A stretch of 64,000 bases of DNA from Nostoc foliaceum FACHB-393 (GCF_014698505.1 NZ_JACJTD010000005.1:1-64000), one strand, 5' to 3'; counted from the first letter of the stretch, positions 26,449 through 36,197 are shown. Numbers and translations: made by a program. The notes: generated by a model not told the origin, from the letters alone.

Positions 26449-28671
26449 ATGTTACCTAAACCCAAAAAGCACTGGACACCCTCAAACTGGGCAAGTTGGA
26501 AGCCTTTCGGGATTGGCGAACAGTACCCCAACAACTACTGGGAAGTCTTTCGGGCTATTTGGCTGTCTCGTGACAAACTACCGTATGCGTGGAATATTCT
26601 CGATAAAGGTGTCTGCGATGGTTGCGCTCTCGGAACAACAGGGATGAAAGATTGGACTTTAGATGGCATTCATCTCTGCAATGTCCGGTTGCGGCTGTTG
26701 CGGATGAATACGATGCCAGCTTTTGACCCTGTACTACTAGAAGATGTTTCGCAATTGCAAAAGCAAAAAAGTGCCCAATTACGAGACTTGGGACGGCTTC
26801 CTTACCCGATGATTCGTCAACGAGGGGAAAAAGGTTTTCGTCGTGTTAGCTGGGATGATGCTTTAGGGGTAATTAGCGATCGCATCCGCACTACCACACC
26901 AGACCGCCTCAGTTTTTATGTTACCAGTCGCGGTACTGTCAACGAAACTTATTATGCCACCCAAAAAGCTGTGCGAGCAATGGGAAGCAATAATATTGAT
27001 AACGCGGCCCGCATTTGCCATTCTCCCAGTACAGCAGGACTGAAAGCTGCTCTGGGTGCAGGGGCTACTACCTGTTCTTATAAAGACTGGATTGGAACTG
27101 ATTTATTAATCTTCATTGGTTCCAACGTTGCTAACAATCAGCCTGTTACCGTTAAGTATCTCCATTATGCCAAGAAAGCTGGCACTAAGATTGTAGTTAT
27201 TAATACTTACCGTGAACCAGGAATGGAGCGCTACTGGGTGCCCTCAATTGTAGAAAGTGCCGTTTTCGGTACAAAGTTTGCCGAAGACTTCTTCTTAATC
27301 AACATGGGCGGGGATATAGCATTTTTGAATGGCACAATTAAACATATAATTGCTAACAACTGGGTAGACCAGTCATTTATAAATTTACATACAGTTGGTT
27401 TTGCCGAACTCAAAGCATCATTAGAAAGTCAATCTTGGGAAGAATTAGAGCGGCTTTCTGGTACATCCCGCGATGAAATGTACGCCTTTGCCAAAATGGT
27501 CAAAGAAGCTAATACAGCCGTATTTGTTTGGAGTATGGGCATTACTCAGCATGAATGCGGTGAAGATAATGTGCGAAGTATTATCAACTTAGCTCTTACC
27601 AAAGGTTTTGTCGGTCGGGAAGGCTGCGGTTTAATGCCAATTCGCGGCCATTCTGGGGTGCAGGGTGGCGCAGAGATGGGATGTTACGCCACAGTATTTC
27701 CTGGTGTTAAACCCATTACCCCAGAAAATGCTGCCCAATTGAGTCAGCATTGGGGCTTTGAAGTGCCAGCAAGTAAAGGTTTAATTGCTCCAGAAATGAT
27801 TAACGCTGCACATCAGAAGCAATTAGATGTGTTGTTTTCCGTGGGCGGGAATTTTTTAGAAGTGCTGCCAGAACCAGATTATGTGGAAGCGGCGCTGAAG
27901 AAAATACCGCTGCGGGTACATATGGATATTGTTCTCTCCAGTCAAATGTTGGTGGAACCTGCTGATACTGTGGTGCTTTTACCTGCGACGACTCGCTATG
28001 AAATACCAGGGGGAGTAACAGAAACTAACACTGAACGCCGGGTAATTTTCAGCCCAGAAATTCCAGGGCCGCGCATTGGAGAAACGCGTCCAGAGTGGGA
28101 AGTGTTTTTAGAATTGGCAAGGCAGGTAAAGCCAGATTTGGCAGATAAGCTGGCTTTTGCTGACACAGCTGCTATCCGTCAAGAAATTGCTCAAGTCGTC
28201 CCCCAATACGCTGGTATTCAACATTTACAGCAGGCTGGTGACCAGTTTCAATATGGTGGATCACATTTGTGCTTTGGTTGGAATTTCCCTACAGCAGATG
28301 GTAAAGCACATTTTGGCGTATTATTGCCACCACAAAGAGAATTACCAGAGGGCTATTTTTTATTAGCAACGCGCCGAGGCAAACAATTTAATAGTATGGT
28401 GCAAGAACGCAAGGATGCAATTACTGGGGCAATACGAGAGGCGGTGCTGATGAATGCTGCTGATGCGGCAGAGTTGGGTTTAAAAGATCGCGATCGCGTC
28501 ATTCTTAAGAATGATTTAGGCGAGTTGTTCTGTCAAGTCTACATTGCGCCAATTCAGTCAGGTAACTTGCAAGTACATTGGCCAGAAGGGAATGTGCTAC
28601 TAGATAAAAGTAAGCGATCGCTTGAAGGTGTCCCTGATTATAATGCGATCGTGCGATTGGAAAAAATCTGA
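26449..28671 (+). CDS. FdhF/YdeP-type molybdopterin oxidoreductase
   Basis: 740 residues, the molybdopterin-guanine-dinucleotide fold of the formate dehydrogenase alpha/YdeP family. The N-terminus (GVCDGCALGTTGMKD) has a few cysteines but not the CxxC-x3-C-x26-C pattern of a 4Fe-4S site. The Mo-ligand region reads NAARICHSPSTAGLK, with Cys190 in the place of the selenocysteine or cysteine of formate dehydrogenases. Other signatures are GSNVANNQPVTVKYL, MPIRGHSGVQGGAEMG and ETNTERR. The substrate is not known (YdeP is linked to acid resistance in E. coli). FdhD, needed to activate such enzymes, is encoded 1.3 kb downstream. Confidence 0.93.
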   Translation: MLPKPKKHWTPSNWASWKPFGIGEQYPNNYWEVFRAIWLSRDKLPYAWNILDKGVCDGCALGTTGMKDWTLDGIHLCNVRLRLLRMNTMPAFDPVLLEDVSQLQKQKSAQLRDLGRLPYPMIRQRGEKGFRRVSWDDALGVISDRIRTTTPDRLSFYVTSRGTVNETYYATQKAVRAMGSNNIDNAARICHSPSTAGLKAALGAGATTCSYKDWIGTDLLIFIGSNVANNQPVTVKYLHYAKKAGTKIVVINTYREPGMERYWVPSIVESAVFGTKFAEDFFLINMGGDIAFLNGTIKHIIANNWVDQSFINLHTVGFAELKASLESQSWEELERLSGTSRDEMYAFAKMVKEANTAVFVWSMGITQHECGEDNVRSIINLALTKGFVGREGCGLMPIRGHSGVQGGAEMGCYATVFPGVKPITPENAAQLSQHWGFEVPASKGLIAPEMINAAHQKQLDVLFSVGGNFLEVLPEPDYVEAALKKIPLRVHMDIVLSSQMLVEPADTVVLLPATTRYEIPGGVTETNTERRVIFSPEIPGPRIGETRPEWEVFLELARQVKPDLADKLAFADTAAIRQEIAQVVPQYAGIQHLQQAGDQFQYGGSHLCFGWNFPTADGKAHFGVLLPPQRELPEGYFLLATRRGKQFNSMVQERKDAITGAIREAVLMNAADAAELGLKDRDRVILKNDLGELFCQVYIAPIQSGNLQVHWPEGNVLLDKSKRSLEGVPDYNAIVRLEKI

Positions 28672-28711
28672 ATCAAGTCTCATTTTTCCAATTTATTTCA
28701 ACCAAATCTAT

Positions 28712-28742
28712 CGTAGGGGCATAACAATACTGTGCCCCTACA
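28712..28742. repeat. degenerate palindromic core
   Basis: GTAGGGGCAT...TGTGCCCCTAC, a decayed copy of the core of the element at 25826-25918. It lies between the 3' ends of the oxidoreductase and the carotenoid-protein genes, where it may act as a bidirectional terminator. Confidence 0.6.
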
Positions 28743-28829
28743 GCCTGATTTATTTACCTGAAAATAGCTGTAATTTGCTACTTTCAGTTATCTCAAATTC
28801 TAGAGAATATTGAGAGTTATTAAACTTAG

Positions 28830-29279
28830 CTAACCCATCGCTTGTACCGCACTCAACATAAAATTAACCCGCTGTTCAAACTCTAGCTTTTTGATCAATG
28901 CGACAAATTCATCCGTTTCAGCAGGTAGTTGATAGTCGGAAGGTACTTGGATGATGGTTCCATTGTCCATGCCTTGTGCTAGCAGCAGCCAAACCTCTAA
29001 TTTGGCATTAGGACTTAGACTATTATAGGTTTGGCTAATATTGTTAGCTGCACCATTAATAATGTCGCGCTGTGCTTGCAGTTGCTCTTCTTTAGACAAA
29101 TCTAGGATTTGGTCAAACACTGCTTTAGCAGGAGTTTCAACACTTTGAGGAGGTGCCGGGTTTAGCTGCTCTTTAAGATCCAAATAACCAAACCAAAGTA
29201 AGGCTAGCTGAGTATCTACATCAAAGCGTTGAAAAGTTTCTAAAGCTGGTCTTGTTGCTTCATCAACTGTGTAAGTCAT
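28830..29279 (-). CDS. helical carotenoid protein (OCP N-terminal-domain homolog)
   Basis: 149 residues, corresponding only to the all-helical N-terminal domain of the orange carotenoid protein. The sequence [20 protein letters not shown] opens it, and [11 protein letters not shown] carries the Trp and Tyr that line the carotenoid in OCP (W41 and Y44 there); WLLLAQGM carries the second Trp. Such stand-alone proteins bind a ketocarotenoid and quench singlet oxygen or phycobilisome energy. I start at 29279 (MTYTV); an upstream ATG adds MEFF. There is no C-terminal OCP domain gene nearby. A promoter is expected in 29280-29640. Confidence 0.92.
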   Translation of the reverse strand: MTYTVDEATRPALETFQRFDVDTQLALLWFGYLDLKEQLNPAPPQSVETPAKAVFDQILDLSKEEQLQAQRDIINGAANNISQTYNSLSPNAKLEVWLLLAQGMDNGTIIQVPSDYQLPAETDEFVALIKKLEFEQRVNFMLSAVQAMG

Positions 29280-29643
29280 AAAAAACTCCAACTAAGTTAA
29301 GGCTATTGTGATTTCCTTAGTTACTTGCTAAGAAAATTTGCTTTTAGTACTTCATACAACTTAACTAACAAATGCAGATAGATAACCCTACTTAGGGTAG
29401 GGATAGGACTCATTACATAAGACAGATATAGATAACCGAAGTTGCTAGTTACAAAAATGGCTGCTTCGATGTATAGGAAAGCTAAATAACGTCTGTGACT
29501 GTAAGCGATCGCTTGAAGGGATTGCTGATTATAAGCAACCATTCTGTATCTAGCTACAGAGATAAGCCAGAATCAGCCTGTAGCATATATCAACAATACA
29601 GCAGATAACATTAGAATAATTACTTACTAAACTGTTCAAGCCT
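29280..29643. other. upstream region of the carotenoid-protein gene
   Basis: About 360 bp with no credible gene. It holds the promoter of the minus-strand carotenoid-protein gene. An open frame at 29321-29542 (minus) has no family signature. A terminator-like hairpin facing right ends the region. Confidence 0.4.
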
Positions 29644-29674
29644 CCCCCACAAACGCTTATTGTGGGGGTTTTTT
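29644..29674 (+). terminator. strong terminator-like hairpin, without an obvious gene before it
   Basis: CCCCCACA (29644-29651) and TGTGGGGG (29661-29668) form an 8-bp GC-rich stem with a 9-base loop, followed by six T. No protein gene on the plus strand ends nearby, so it may close a small RNA transcribed from about 29550, or stop stray transcription. Confidence 0.75.
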
Positions 29675-29717
29675 AGCCGTAAAGTCTCAAAAGCCTTACT
29701 TACAAATAATTTATAGG

Positions 29718-29811
29718 GGTTCTCGTTTACGTGAGCTATACCCGTAGGGGCACGGCAGTGCCGTGCCCCTACAGCTCGTGATGTAATGTTGTACCGCATC
29801 TGGGTGGGAAC
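29718..29811 (+). repeat. palindromic interspersed element, about 94 bp
   Basis: Same family as 25826-25918, in the opposite orientation: arm GGTTCTCGTTTACGTGAG, the GTAGGGGCACGGCA palindrome, then ATGTAATGTTGTACCGCATC and GGGAAC. Confidence 0.85.
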
Positions 29812-29859
29812 TATATAAAAGAATACAGTACTTGAAATTCGGTGCTAAAGGTGACAAAT

Positions 29860-29964
29860 CGTTTTGCTCAACAACAGGTGCAACGTGCCGAATAAGAAAA
29901 ACAAAGAGCCGATCATTTAGCAGCAAAACTGGGAGAATTAAATATTGAGCGAGAAAATTTATAA
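29860..29964 (+). pseudogene. 3' remnant of a Uma2-family (DUF820) gene
   Basis: A frame reads RFAQQQVQRAE, a TAA stop, then EKQRADHLAAKLGELNIERENL and a final TAA. The AxQRAExExQRAxxLAAKLREL pattern is the coiled tail of Uma2-type restriction-endonuclease-fold proteins that are abundant in Nostoc. Only about 35 codons survive, with an internal stop, right after a palindromic repeat element. Confidence 0.6.
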
Positions 29965-29994
29965 AAATTGCTCATGCCTAAAATTTTCTAGATA

Positions 29995-30867
29995 ATGAAT
30001 AGACAAACTGGCAGTAAAACCAAAGCGCAAGTTTGGGTTGTGGAAAATGGTAAAGTGCGATCGCGTTTAGACCAACTCACCACCGAAGAACCTTTAGAAA
30101 TTCGCCTCGTTCCTCTCCAAAAGACGGTAGCTGTAACCATGCGGACACCAGGGGCAGATTTTGAACTAGCTGCTGGTTTCCTCTACAGTGAAGGAGTCGT
30201 TAGCCACAGGGAAGATATCCGACGTATCAGCTACTGTGTGGATGAATCGGTAGATGGTGAGCAACGCCATAACATTGTAAATGTAGAACTGCGGGATGGT
30301 TTGATTCCAGATTTACAGCCTTTAGAGCGTCATTTCTACACTAGTAGCGCCTGTGGAGTGTGTGGTAAAGCTAGCCTTGAAGCTTTGCGTCTGCGGGGAT
30401 GTCCAGTGATTCCTTCTGGGCCAACAGTAACGCCTGAGATTATCTACAGCTTACCAGACAAGCTCCGGGCTGCTCAAGGTATCTTCACAGCTACAGGGGG
30501 TTTGCACGCTGCGGCTAGCTTTAATATTCAAGGACAACTGTTAAATCTGTGGGAAGATGTTGGACGACACAATGCTTTGGATAAATTGATCGGTTCAGCT
30601 TTGTTCAGTGATGAGTTACCTTTAAATAATTGTATTGTTTTGGTGAGCGGACGCTCTAGTTTTGAGATTTTGCAAAAGTCTACAACTGCCGGAGTTCCGA
30701 TTGTTTGTTCTGTTTCCGCTCCCAGTAGTTTAGCGGTGTCTGTCGCCAATGAATTCGGGATTACCTTAATTGGATTCCTGCGCGGAGAACGGTTTAATGT
30801 TTACACTGGTTTGCAAAGAATAAACGCTGCTGAGAGGGGTTCTCGTTTACGTGACGTACACCCGTAG
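29995..30867 (+). CDS. fdhD: FdhD, sulfurtransferase for Mo-oxidoreductase activation
   Basis: 290 residues. FdhD moves sulfur from a cysteine desulfurase to the molybdenum cofactor of formate-dehydrogenase-like enzymes. The key CxxC is in SSACGVCGKASLEAL (about 121-126), and other family motifs are PGADFELAAGFLYSEG, TGGLHAAA, WEDVGRHNALDKLIG and VSGRSSFEI. The partner is presumably the FdhF/YdeP-type enzyme 1.3 kb upstream. The last nine residues (GSRLRDVHP) and the TAG stop lie inside the palindromic element at 30838-30932, so the natural C-terminus has been replaced; family members tolerate variable tails, and the core is complete. Confidence 0.94.
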   Translation: MNRQTGSKTKAQVWVVENGKVRSRLDQLTTEEPLEIRLVPLQKTVAVTMRTPGADFELAAGFLYSEGVVSHREDIRRISYCVDESVDGEQRHNIVNVELRDGLIPDLQPLERHFYTSSACGVCGKASLEALRLRGCPVIPSGPTVTPEIIYSLPDKLRAAQGIFTATGGLHAAASFNIQGQLLNLWEDVGRHNALDKLIGSALFSDELPLNNCIVLVSGRSSFEILQKSTTAGVPIVCSVSAPSSLAVSVANEFGITLIGFLRGERFNVYTGLQRINAAERGSRLRDVHP

Positions 30868-30932
30868 GGGCACGGCATTGCCGTGCCCCTAAACCTCGTG
30901 ATGTAATGTTGTACCGCATCTGAATGGGAACC
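30838..30932 (+). repeat. palindromic interspersed element inserted at the 3' end of fdhD
   Basis: Same family and orientation as 29718-29811. It begins within the fdhD reading frame and provides its last codons and stop. Confidence 0.85.
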
Positions 30933-30978
30933 GCTATATAAGTAGGTAGGCATAATTAAAGATACAAGAAAATTCTAG

Positions 30979-31043
30979 TTTGTAGTGAGCGATTCATCGC
31001 TCGTAGCAAGGTTTCTCAGGACTAAAGTCCTTACTACAAACTT
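30979..31043. repeat. short interspersed inverted repeat
   Basis: The ends GTTTGTAGTGAG and ACTACAAAC are complementary over 9 bp. Inside are two smaller hairpins: GAGCGATTCATCGCTC and AGGACTAAAGTCCT. It lies between fdhD and the RND pump gene, tail to tail, and may act as a bidirectional terminator. The GGACTAAAGTCC motif is a common cyanobacterial repeat. Confidence 0.7.
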
Positions 31044-31151
31044 GGATTTATTTACGCCTAGCTACTTACCAATTCTCTATAAAGATGGAAATTAAGGGAA
31101 AATGCCTTTAAAATGAAGTTTTTTCAACGATTTTCCCACAAAGTCAATACC

Positions 31152-34100
31152 CTAGTTAGTAGCTAGTTTGTCCGGCTTTTTTGCAGATGGCGATCGCGGC
31201 GATTTACGTCCAGAGATATCATGTAGTAAACCCATCAGTGCGGGTACGACGGTGGGGGTCAAAATCGTAGAAAAAGCTAGACCACCTGTTAAGACGATAC
31301 CTAACCCCTGATATAACTCTGAACCTTGTCCTGGTAGAACTGCTAGCGGTAACATCCCCAAAACGCTAGTTCCAGCAGACATGAAAATGGCCCGGAGGCG
31401 ATCGCTTGTTGCATTATATAAGGATGCATCAAAATCCTCACCTGCTTGCTGGAGTTGCAAGGCGCGATCGACTAGCAAAATGGCGTTGTTCACAACCACA
31501 CCTGTAAGGATCACAAATCCCAAAGCTGTAATCATATCTAATGCCACATTCATTCCCGGAATCATGTTGGCAATTACTAGACTCAATAGTGCGCCACTCA
31601 TACCCATCGGCACTGTTGCCATAATCACTACTGGGTAAAGGAATGAGCGATACAACGCCACCAATAACAAGTAAGTAATCAAAATCGAAAATGCAAATGC
31701 AGCAGCTAATTGACCAACAGTTGTAGCTAACTGATCTGCTGAACCCGCCAGTTCTAGCCGATAGCCTGTTGGTAAACTTGCACGCAGAGGAGTCAGAATT
31801 TCTTCTTCGGTACGTTCTACCAGGGTAGCAAGGGGGGCATCTGGTGCAAGGGAAACTGTAAGGCTAATGGAGCGCTCTAAATTGACGTGGTTAATGGCAT
31901 CGGCTCCCGTTGTTTCACGGACTTCGGCGATATCGCCCAGTTGCACTTGTCGTCCTTGTGCATATAGAGGCAATTGGCGCAGTTGTTCTGGCGTTTCCAC
32001 AGCAGTATTTTGCAGTTCCACTGAGACATCTAATTCTTCTTTGCCATCAATGTAATTGGAAACAACTCGACCGCCCAATGCTGCTTCTACCATTGAACCA
32101 ATTTCTGCTTCCGAAAGTCCTACCTCCGCGATGCGTTCGCGGTTAGGAATTACTTGTAATTCCCCTGCACCCAAGACAAAGTTTGAGCGCACATTCTGCA
32201 CTCCTGCAAGCGATCGCAATTTTCCGGTAATTTGCTTTTCTAAGTCACCAATCTGATTTAAATCAGCCCCAACAATATCCACTTCAAATTCTTTACCCGG
32301 ATCGCGGAAGATAGAAATCCGCGTCGGGATGACAAAGCGGTATCCAGCAAAGTTGCTGCTTTGGGCGCGTAACCGATCCACCATCTCAGTGAGTCCTGTA
32401 GTGGTGGCAAATTCTGGTTTTAAGATAGTTGCAATACCGCGCAGTGCGCCTGGACGGTCAACATACATGATGCGCTCAACTTCTGGTTGCGATCGCAGAA
32501 ATTTTTGCACAGGTTCAGATTGTCGAATCGCTTCGGGTATACTGGTTCCTGGTAACGGTTCCGCCCGCAATACAACTAAGTTCCGATTTCCTTCGGGTAG
32601 ATAATCCGCAGGTGGTAAGAGAAAAATACTAGTAACGAGTAAAACAATCGGAATCGACAGCACAATTAACCTGCGACCAATCCGCTTACGTCCCAGTGAC
32701 CAACTAACTGTAGCGGCGAGAAAGTTTTCCAGTTTGGTTTGGAAATGACGAAACACCGCAGAGGTTTTGGCCACCATCCGTTCAAACCAATTGCCGCCCC
32801 GATATTCACCACCCTGCATCATTTGCATGGCTTCCGATTGTTTGAGGAACAATCCCGATAGCATTGGGACTAAAGTTAATGCCGCAAACAGGGAGAATAG
32901 AGAAGAGGCAGAAAGTGCGATCGCCATATCGGCGTAGAGTTGCCCCGCTTCACCCGTCACCATTAACAAGGGTATAAATACCACTACGTTGGTTAACGTG
33001 GAACCAAGCATTGCGCCCCAAACTTCCTGAGTACCTTCAATAGCCGCCCGCATGGCACTTTTACCTTGCTGCATGTGGGTGAAGACATTCTCAATCACAA
33101 CGATCGAGTTATCTACAACCATACCCACAGAAAATGCTAGTCCTGCTAGACTGATGATGTTCAATGTGCGTCCCAATGCAGACATAACAATGAACACAAT
33201 AATTGTACCGATAGGAATGGTAATTGCAATTACAGCAACAGTTCGCATTGAGCCAAGGAATAGAACTAAGACGATAGTTGCTAGTAATGCTCCACTGACC
33301 AAGTTCTCTCGAACGAACGTTACCGATTGATTGATATACTCACTTTCGTCATAGTTGTAAACAAAGCGAATACCTTGGTTTTGCTGATCAAACTCAGTTT
33401 GAAGTGCCGCAATTTCCGCGCGGATGCCTTTAGCCACCTCTGGCACATTCGCCCCAATTTGCCGAATTACACCAATTGCTGCTCCAGGTTTGCCATTGAA
33501 CACCAACGCACCATCTTGGGGTTTGCGTCCCATCTGGACTGTTGCTACATCCCGCAAGTAAACTGTGCCCGATTGGTCGCGTCGCAACACAAAGCCTTCA
33601 ATTTGTGATAAATCTTGCGATCGGCTGATTGTGCGGACTCGGTATTCCCGTCGTCCGAGAATTAATGGCCCACCCCGAATATCGCGGTTATTTTCTTGAA
33701 GGATTCGCACTACATCGCCAATTGCGAGATTGCGATCGCTTAATGCTTTCGGATCAACCTTCACCTCAACTTCTCGTTCTTGTCCACCCACTAACAAAAA
33801 TTGTCCAGTTCCCTGGACTCGTCGTAAGCGCGGAATTACTACTTCTTCTGCTAAGTCTCGATAACGGTCTGCATCCGGTTTAAATCCTTCTTTGGTATCA
33901 AACGGAATCCACATCATCGGCGAACTGTTACCACCTACCAGTTCTACATTCGATTCCTGCGCTTCTGGGGGCAAACTTCCCACCTGCTGCAAGCGGTTCA
34001 GAACATCTACCATCCTTTCTCTGGCGTTGGCATCTTGAGCAAATTCCAAGGTAATGCTGCTGCGTCCAGCACGAGAAGTACTGCTAATTTCTTGGACGCC

Positions 34101-34325
34101 TAGCACCTCTTCCATCTGTTCTTCGATGGGGCGGGTAATTAGGTCTTCTACTTCTGTTGGCCCTGCGCCAGGATATGTAGTTGTAATAGTAATTTCCGGG
34201 CGATCGCCTCCTGGTTGCAATTCTAGGGGTAACTTTAGTAATGAGAACACCCCAAACATTGCCAGCAAGCAAAACAAAACAAAAGTTCCATGTCGCCAAC
34301 GAACAGCGGTTTCAATAAAGTTCAT
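31152..34325 (-). CDS. RND-family efflux pump, inner-membrane transporter
   Basis: 1057 residues with the AcrB-like layout: MNFIETAVRWRHGTFVLF as first membrane helix, two large periplasmic loops and 12 membrane segments in two halves. The TM4 motif reads SVGMVVDNSIVVIENVF (D-N where AcrB has D-D) and the TM10/11 region GVVVNNAILLVDRALQ. It exports hydrophobic compounds or metals using the proton gradient; the substrate is not told by sequence. The adaptor gene lies upstream on the same strand (34643-35992), separated by about 317 bp of repeat sequence, and the rppAB regulators are divergent beyond it. No outer-membrane channel gene is present here. Confidence 0.94.
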   Translation of the reverse strand: MNFIETAVRWRHGTFVLFCLLAMFGVFSLLKLPLELQPGGDRPEITITTTYPGAGPTEVEDLITRPIEEQMEEVLGVQEISSTSRAGRSSITLEFAQDANARERMVDVLNRLQQVGSLPPEAQESNVELVGGNSSPMMWIPFDTKEGFKPDADRYRDLAEEVVIPRLRRVQGTGQFLLVGGQEREVEVKVDPKALSDRNLAIGDVVRILQENNRDIRGGPLILGRREYRVRTISRSQDLSQIEGFVLRRDQSGTVYLRDVATVQMGRKPQDGALVFNGKPGAAIGVIRQIGANVPEVAKGIRAEIAALQTEFDQQNQGIRFVYNYDESEYINQSVTFVRENLVSGALLATIVLVLFLGSMRTVAVIAITIPIGTIIVFIVMSALGRTLNIISLAGLAFSVGMVVDNSIVVIENVFTHMQQGKSAMRAAIEGTQEVWGAMLGSTLTNVVVFIPLLMVTGEAGQLYADMAIALSASSLFSLFAALTLVPMLSGLFLKQSEAMQMMQGGEYRGGNWFERMVAKTSAVFRHFQTKLENFLAATVSWSLGRKRIGRRLIVLSIPIVLLVTSIFLLPPADYLPEGNRNLVVLRAEPLPGTSIPEAIRQSEPVQKFLRSQPEVERIMYVDRPGALRGIATILKPEFATTTGLTEMVDRLRAQSSNFAGYRFVIPTRISIFRDPGKEFEVDIVGADLNQIGDLEKQITGKLRSLAGVQNVRSNFVLGAGELQVIPNRERIAEVGLSEAEIGSMVEAALGGRVVSNYIDGKEELDVSVELQNTAVETPEQLRQLPLYAQGRQVQLGDIAEVRETTGADAINHVNLERSISLTVSLAPDAPLATLVERTEEEILTPLRASLPTGYRLELAGSADQLATTVGQLAAAFAFSILITYLLLVALYRSFLYPVVIMATVPMGMSGALLSLVIANMIPGMNVALDMITALGFVILTGVVVNNAILLVDRALQLQQAGEDFDASLYNATSDRLRAIFMSAGTSVLGMLPLAVLPGQGSELYQGLGIVLTGGLAFSTILTPTVVPALMGLLHDISGRKSPRSPSAKKPDKLATN

Positions 34326-34332
34326 ATTAATT

Positions 34333-34376
34333 GGTAATTCGTAATTCGTAGTTCGTAATTCGTAATTCGTAATTCA
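34333..34376. repeat. heptanucleotide (AATTCGT) tandem repeat
   Basis: Six imperfect copies of AATTCGT immediately upstream of the RND transporter start, between adaptor and transporter genes. Confidence 0.85.
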
Positions 34377-34507
34377 GAAAATTATATTTAAACTGGGTTT
34401 CCAGTATTTTGAAGAAGGAAAGGCTAAAGGAGAAAGAGATGATTCTTTCTCTTTAACCAACTTCTGCAAGAAGTCTATGGAAGCGTGGTGCAACCTATGT
34501 TACGCCG

Positions 34508-34630
34508 TGTGCGACTTTCTCTCAGACCTAACCCCCAACCCCTTCCCTACAAGGGAAGGGGAGCAAGAATCAAAGCCTCTCTCCGTTTCGGGGAGAGGTT
34601 TGGAGAGGGGTTTCAAGAATAAGTCGCACA
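34508..34630. repeat. 123-bp MITE-like element with 10-bp terminal inverted repeats
   Basis: TGTGCGACTT at 34508-34517 and its exact complement AAGTCGCACA at 34621-34630 bound a stretch rich in hairpins (CCCCTTCCCTACAAGGGAAGGGG; CTCTCC...GGAGAG). The inside is the widespread cyanobacterial 'CCCCTTCCC' repeat. It lies between the adaptor and transporter genes of the efflux operon. Only one copy is visible here, so the boundaries are an inference from the inverted repeat. Confidence 0.55.
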
Positions 34631-34642
34631 TCGGGTTATGTT

Positions 34643-35992
34643 TTAAGTTGGATCAACTATCTTTACAGGTGCACCATCTTGCAATCCATCACCGCCACGT
34701 AGCACAATGCGTTGACCGGTGCGTAAAGTGGGATGATAAATTGCGACATTTTTACCCATGTCAGAAACCATCTCGACTGGAATTTGTTTAGCTTTGCCAT
34801 CTGCAACTGCAAAAACTAGCCACTCGTTTTGTCTTCTGGTTAATGCATCTCGTGATACCACAAAGCTGGAGCGATTCGAGGGCATATTTAAGTTGCCTGC
34901 GATCGCCATTCCTGGTATTAATCCTGAGGGGGGTTTGTTAATTTGGACACGCACCATCTGGCGACGAGAGGCAGTATCAGCAGAAGGGACTACAGCAGTG
35001 ATGGTGGCGCGTTGTTTCCATTGAGGTAGGGCGCGAGTTGTGAGATCGATTGTCATCCCTGGGGTAACTTTACCACTGAGTTCTTCTGGTAACTCTAGGA
35101 AAATATCGAAGCGATCGCCTGCTACCAAGGTGACAATTTGACCCGAACTTTGGACTAAATCACCATTGCTGATATGGCGAGTCTGCACTATTCCTGATTC
35201 CGATGCCAGAATTCGCGTGCGCTGCTGTGCTAATTCTGCTTGAGCTAAGGTGGCTTTAGCTGCTTCTACATTTGCTCGTTGGGCGGCGATTTCTTCTTGA
35301 ATTGGCCCAGCTTTAGCTTCGGCCAGTTCTGCCTCGGCTTCTAACCGTTCTCCTTGAATGTTATTCAATTGTGCTTGGGCTTCCACTAACAATCTTTGAG
35401 ATAAAGCACCCTCTTTAACAAGATCGCTAGTTCGTTTCAGATTATCCTGTGCTTCCAGTTCTCGCGCCTTTGCAGATGTGACAGCCGCTTGCCGTTGAGC
35501 AATGATTTCAGGACGAGTGCCAACTTCCAAGCGGGCTAGATTGCTCCGTTGTTGTGCGAGTTGCGCTCGTGCTTGGCTAATTGCCAATTGCTGATCGGTA
35601 TCATCCAGTAAAGCGATCGCCATTCCTACTTTCACGCGATCGCCTGGTTGCACTGAAATTTGCTTGACAATTCCACTAGTTTGAGCGCGGATTGTTGACT
35701 GCTGAGTTGCTTCTACTTGTCCCAACAACTGGACACTTCTTGTAGCACTTCCAGTTGCCAAGGCGATCGTTTCAATTGGCTTTGGAGGTGGCCCTTGTTC
35801 CTGTGCAACAGAGGAGCGTGGTGCGCCACCAGGAGCGAACATCCGCCATAGGATAATGCCACCGGTTGCCAGAAATAGAATCAGCAATCTCCAGAACCAA
35901 GGTTTACCCGAACGAGTCGGTGCTAACTCAGAAGGCACAGAACTATCTGATTGGGTTTCAACCTTTGAAACTTCAGTTTCAGAAGTATCCAT
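34643..35992 (-). CDS. RND efflux periplasmic adaptor (membrane fusion protein)
   Basis: 449 residues: one N-terminal membrane anchor (about 33-51, FWRLLILFLATGGIILW), a lipoyl half-motif VQLLGQVEATQQSTIRAQ, then a coiled-coil hairpin rich in Ala, Gln and Glu (about 125-250), the second lipoyl half (RILASESGIVQTRHI) and a beta-barrel with GMTIDLTTRALPQW. This links the inner-membrane RND transporter to an outer-membrane channel. It is the first gene of the unit, with the transporter following on the same strand. Confidence 0.93.
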   Translation of the reverse strand: MDTSETEVSKVETQSDSSVPSELAPTRSGKPWFWRLLILFLATGGIILWRMFAPGGAPRSSVAQEQGPPPKPIETIALATGSATRSVQLLGQVEATQQSTIRAQTSGIVKQISVQPGDRVKVGMAIALLDDTDQQLAISQARAQLAQQRSNLARLEVGTRPEIIAQRQAAVTSAKARELEAQDNLKRTSDLVKEGALSQRLLVEAQAQLNNIQGERLEAEAELAEAKAGPIQEEIAAQRANVEAAKATLAQAELAQQRTRILASESGIVQTRHISNGDLVQSSGQIVTLVAGDRFDIFLELPEELSGKVTPGMTIDLTTRALPQWKQRATITAVVPSADTASRRQMVRVQINKPPSGLIPGMAIAGNLNMPSNRSSFVVSRDALTRRQNEWLVFAVADGKAKQIPVEMVSDMGKNVAIYHPTLRTGQRIVLRGGDGLQDGAPVKIVDPT

Positions 35993-36197
35993 AGCGATTA
36001 ACGGTGGGCTACTGAGGGTTAAGTACTAACTATTAACCGTTGAAAGTGAACAATGAATAGTCCAATGTTCGCTATCAACAGTCAATTATTTTAGATAAAA
36101 GTAAATTTACGTTACCTTTTCTGTAGTTTATTGGATAAATATGACAAAGAAATGTCAAGGATAGTCATTGGTCATTAGACCTCTTGTATAAATCAAA

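Noticed and set aside
29321..29542. Small minus-strand frame upstream of the carotenoid protein gene
   Set aside because: No recognisable family and no start signals; the region is better explained as promoter DNA.
34477..34791. Plus-strand frame over the region between adaptor and transporter
   Set aside because: It crosses the hairpin-rich repeat and then runs antisense to the adaptor gene.
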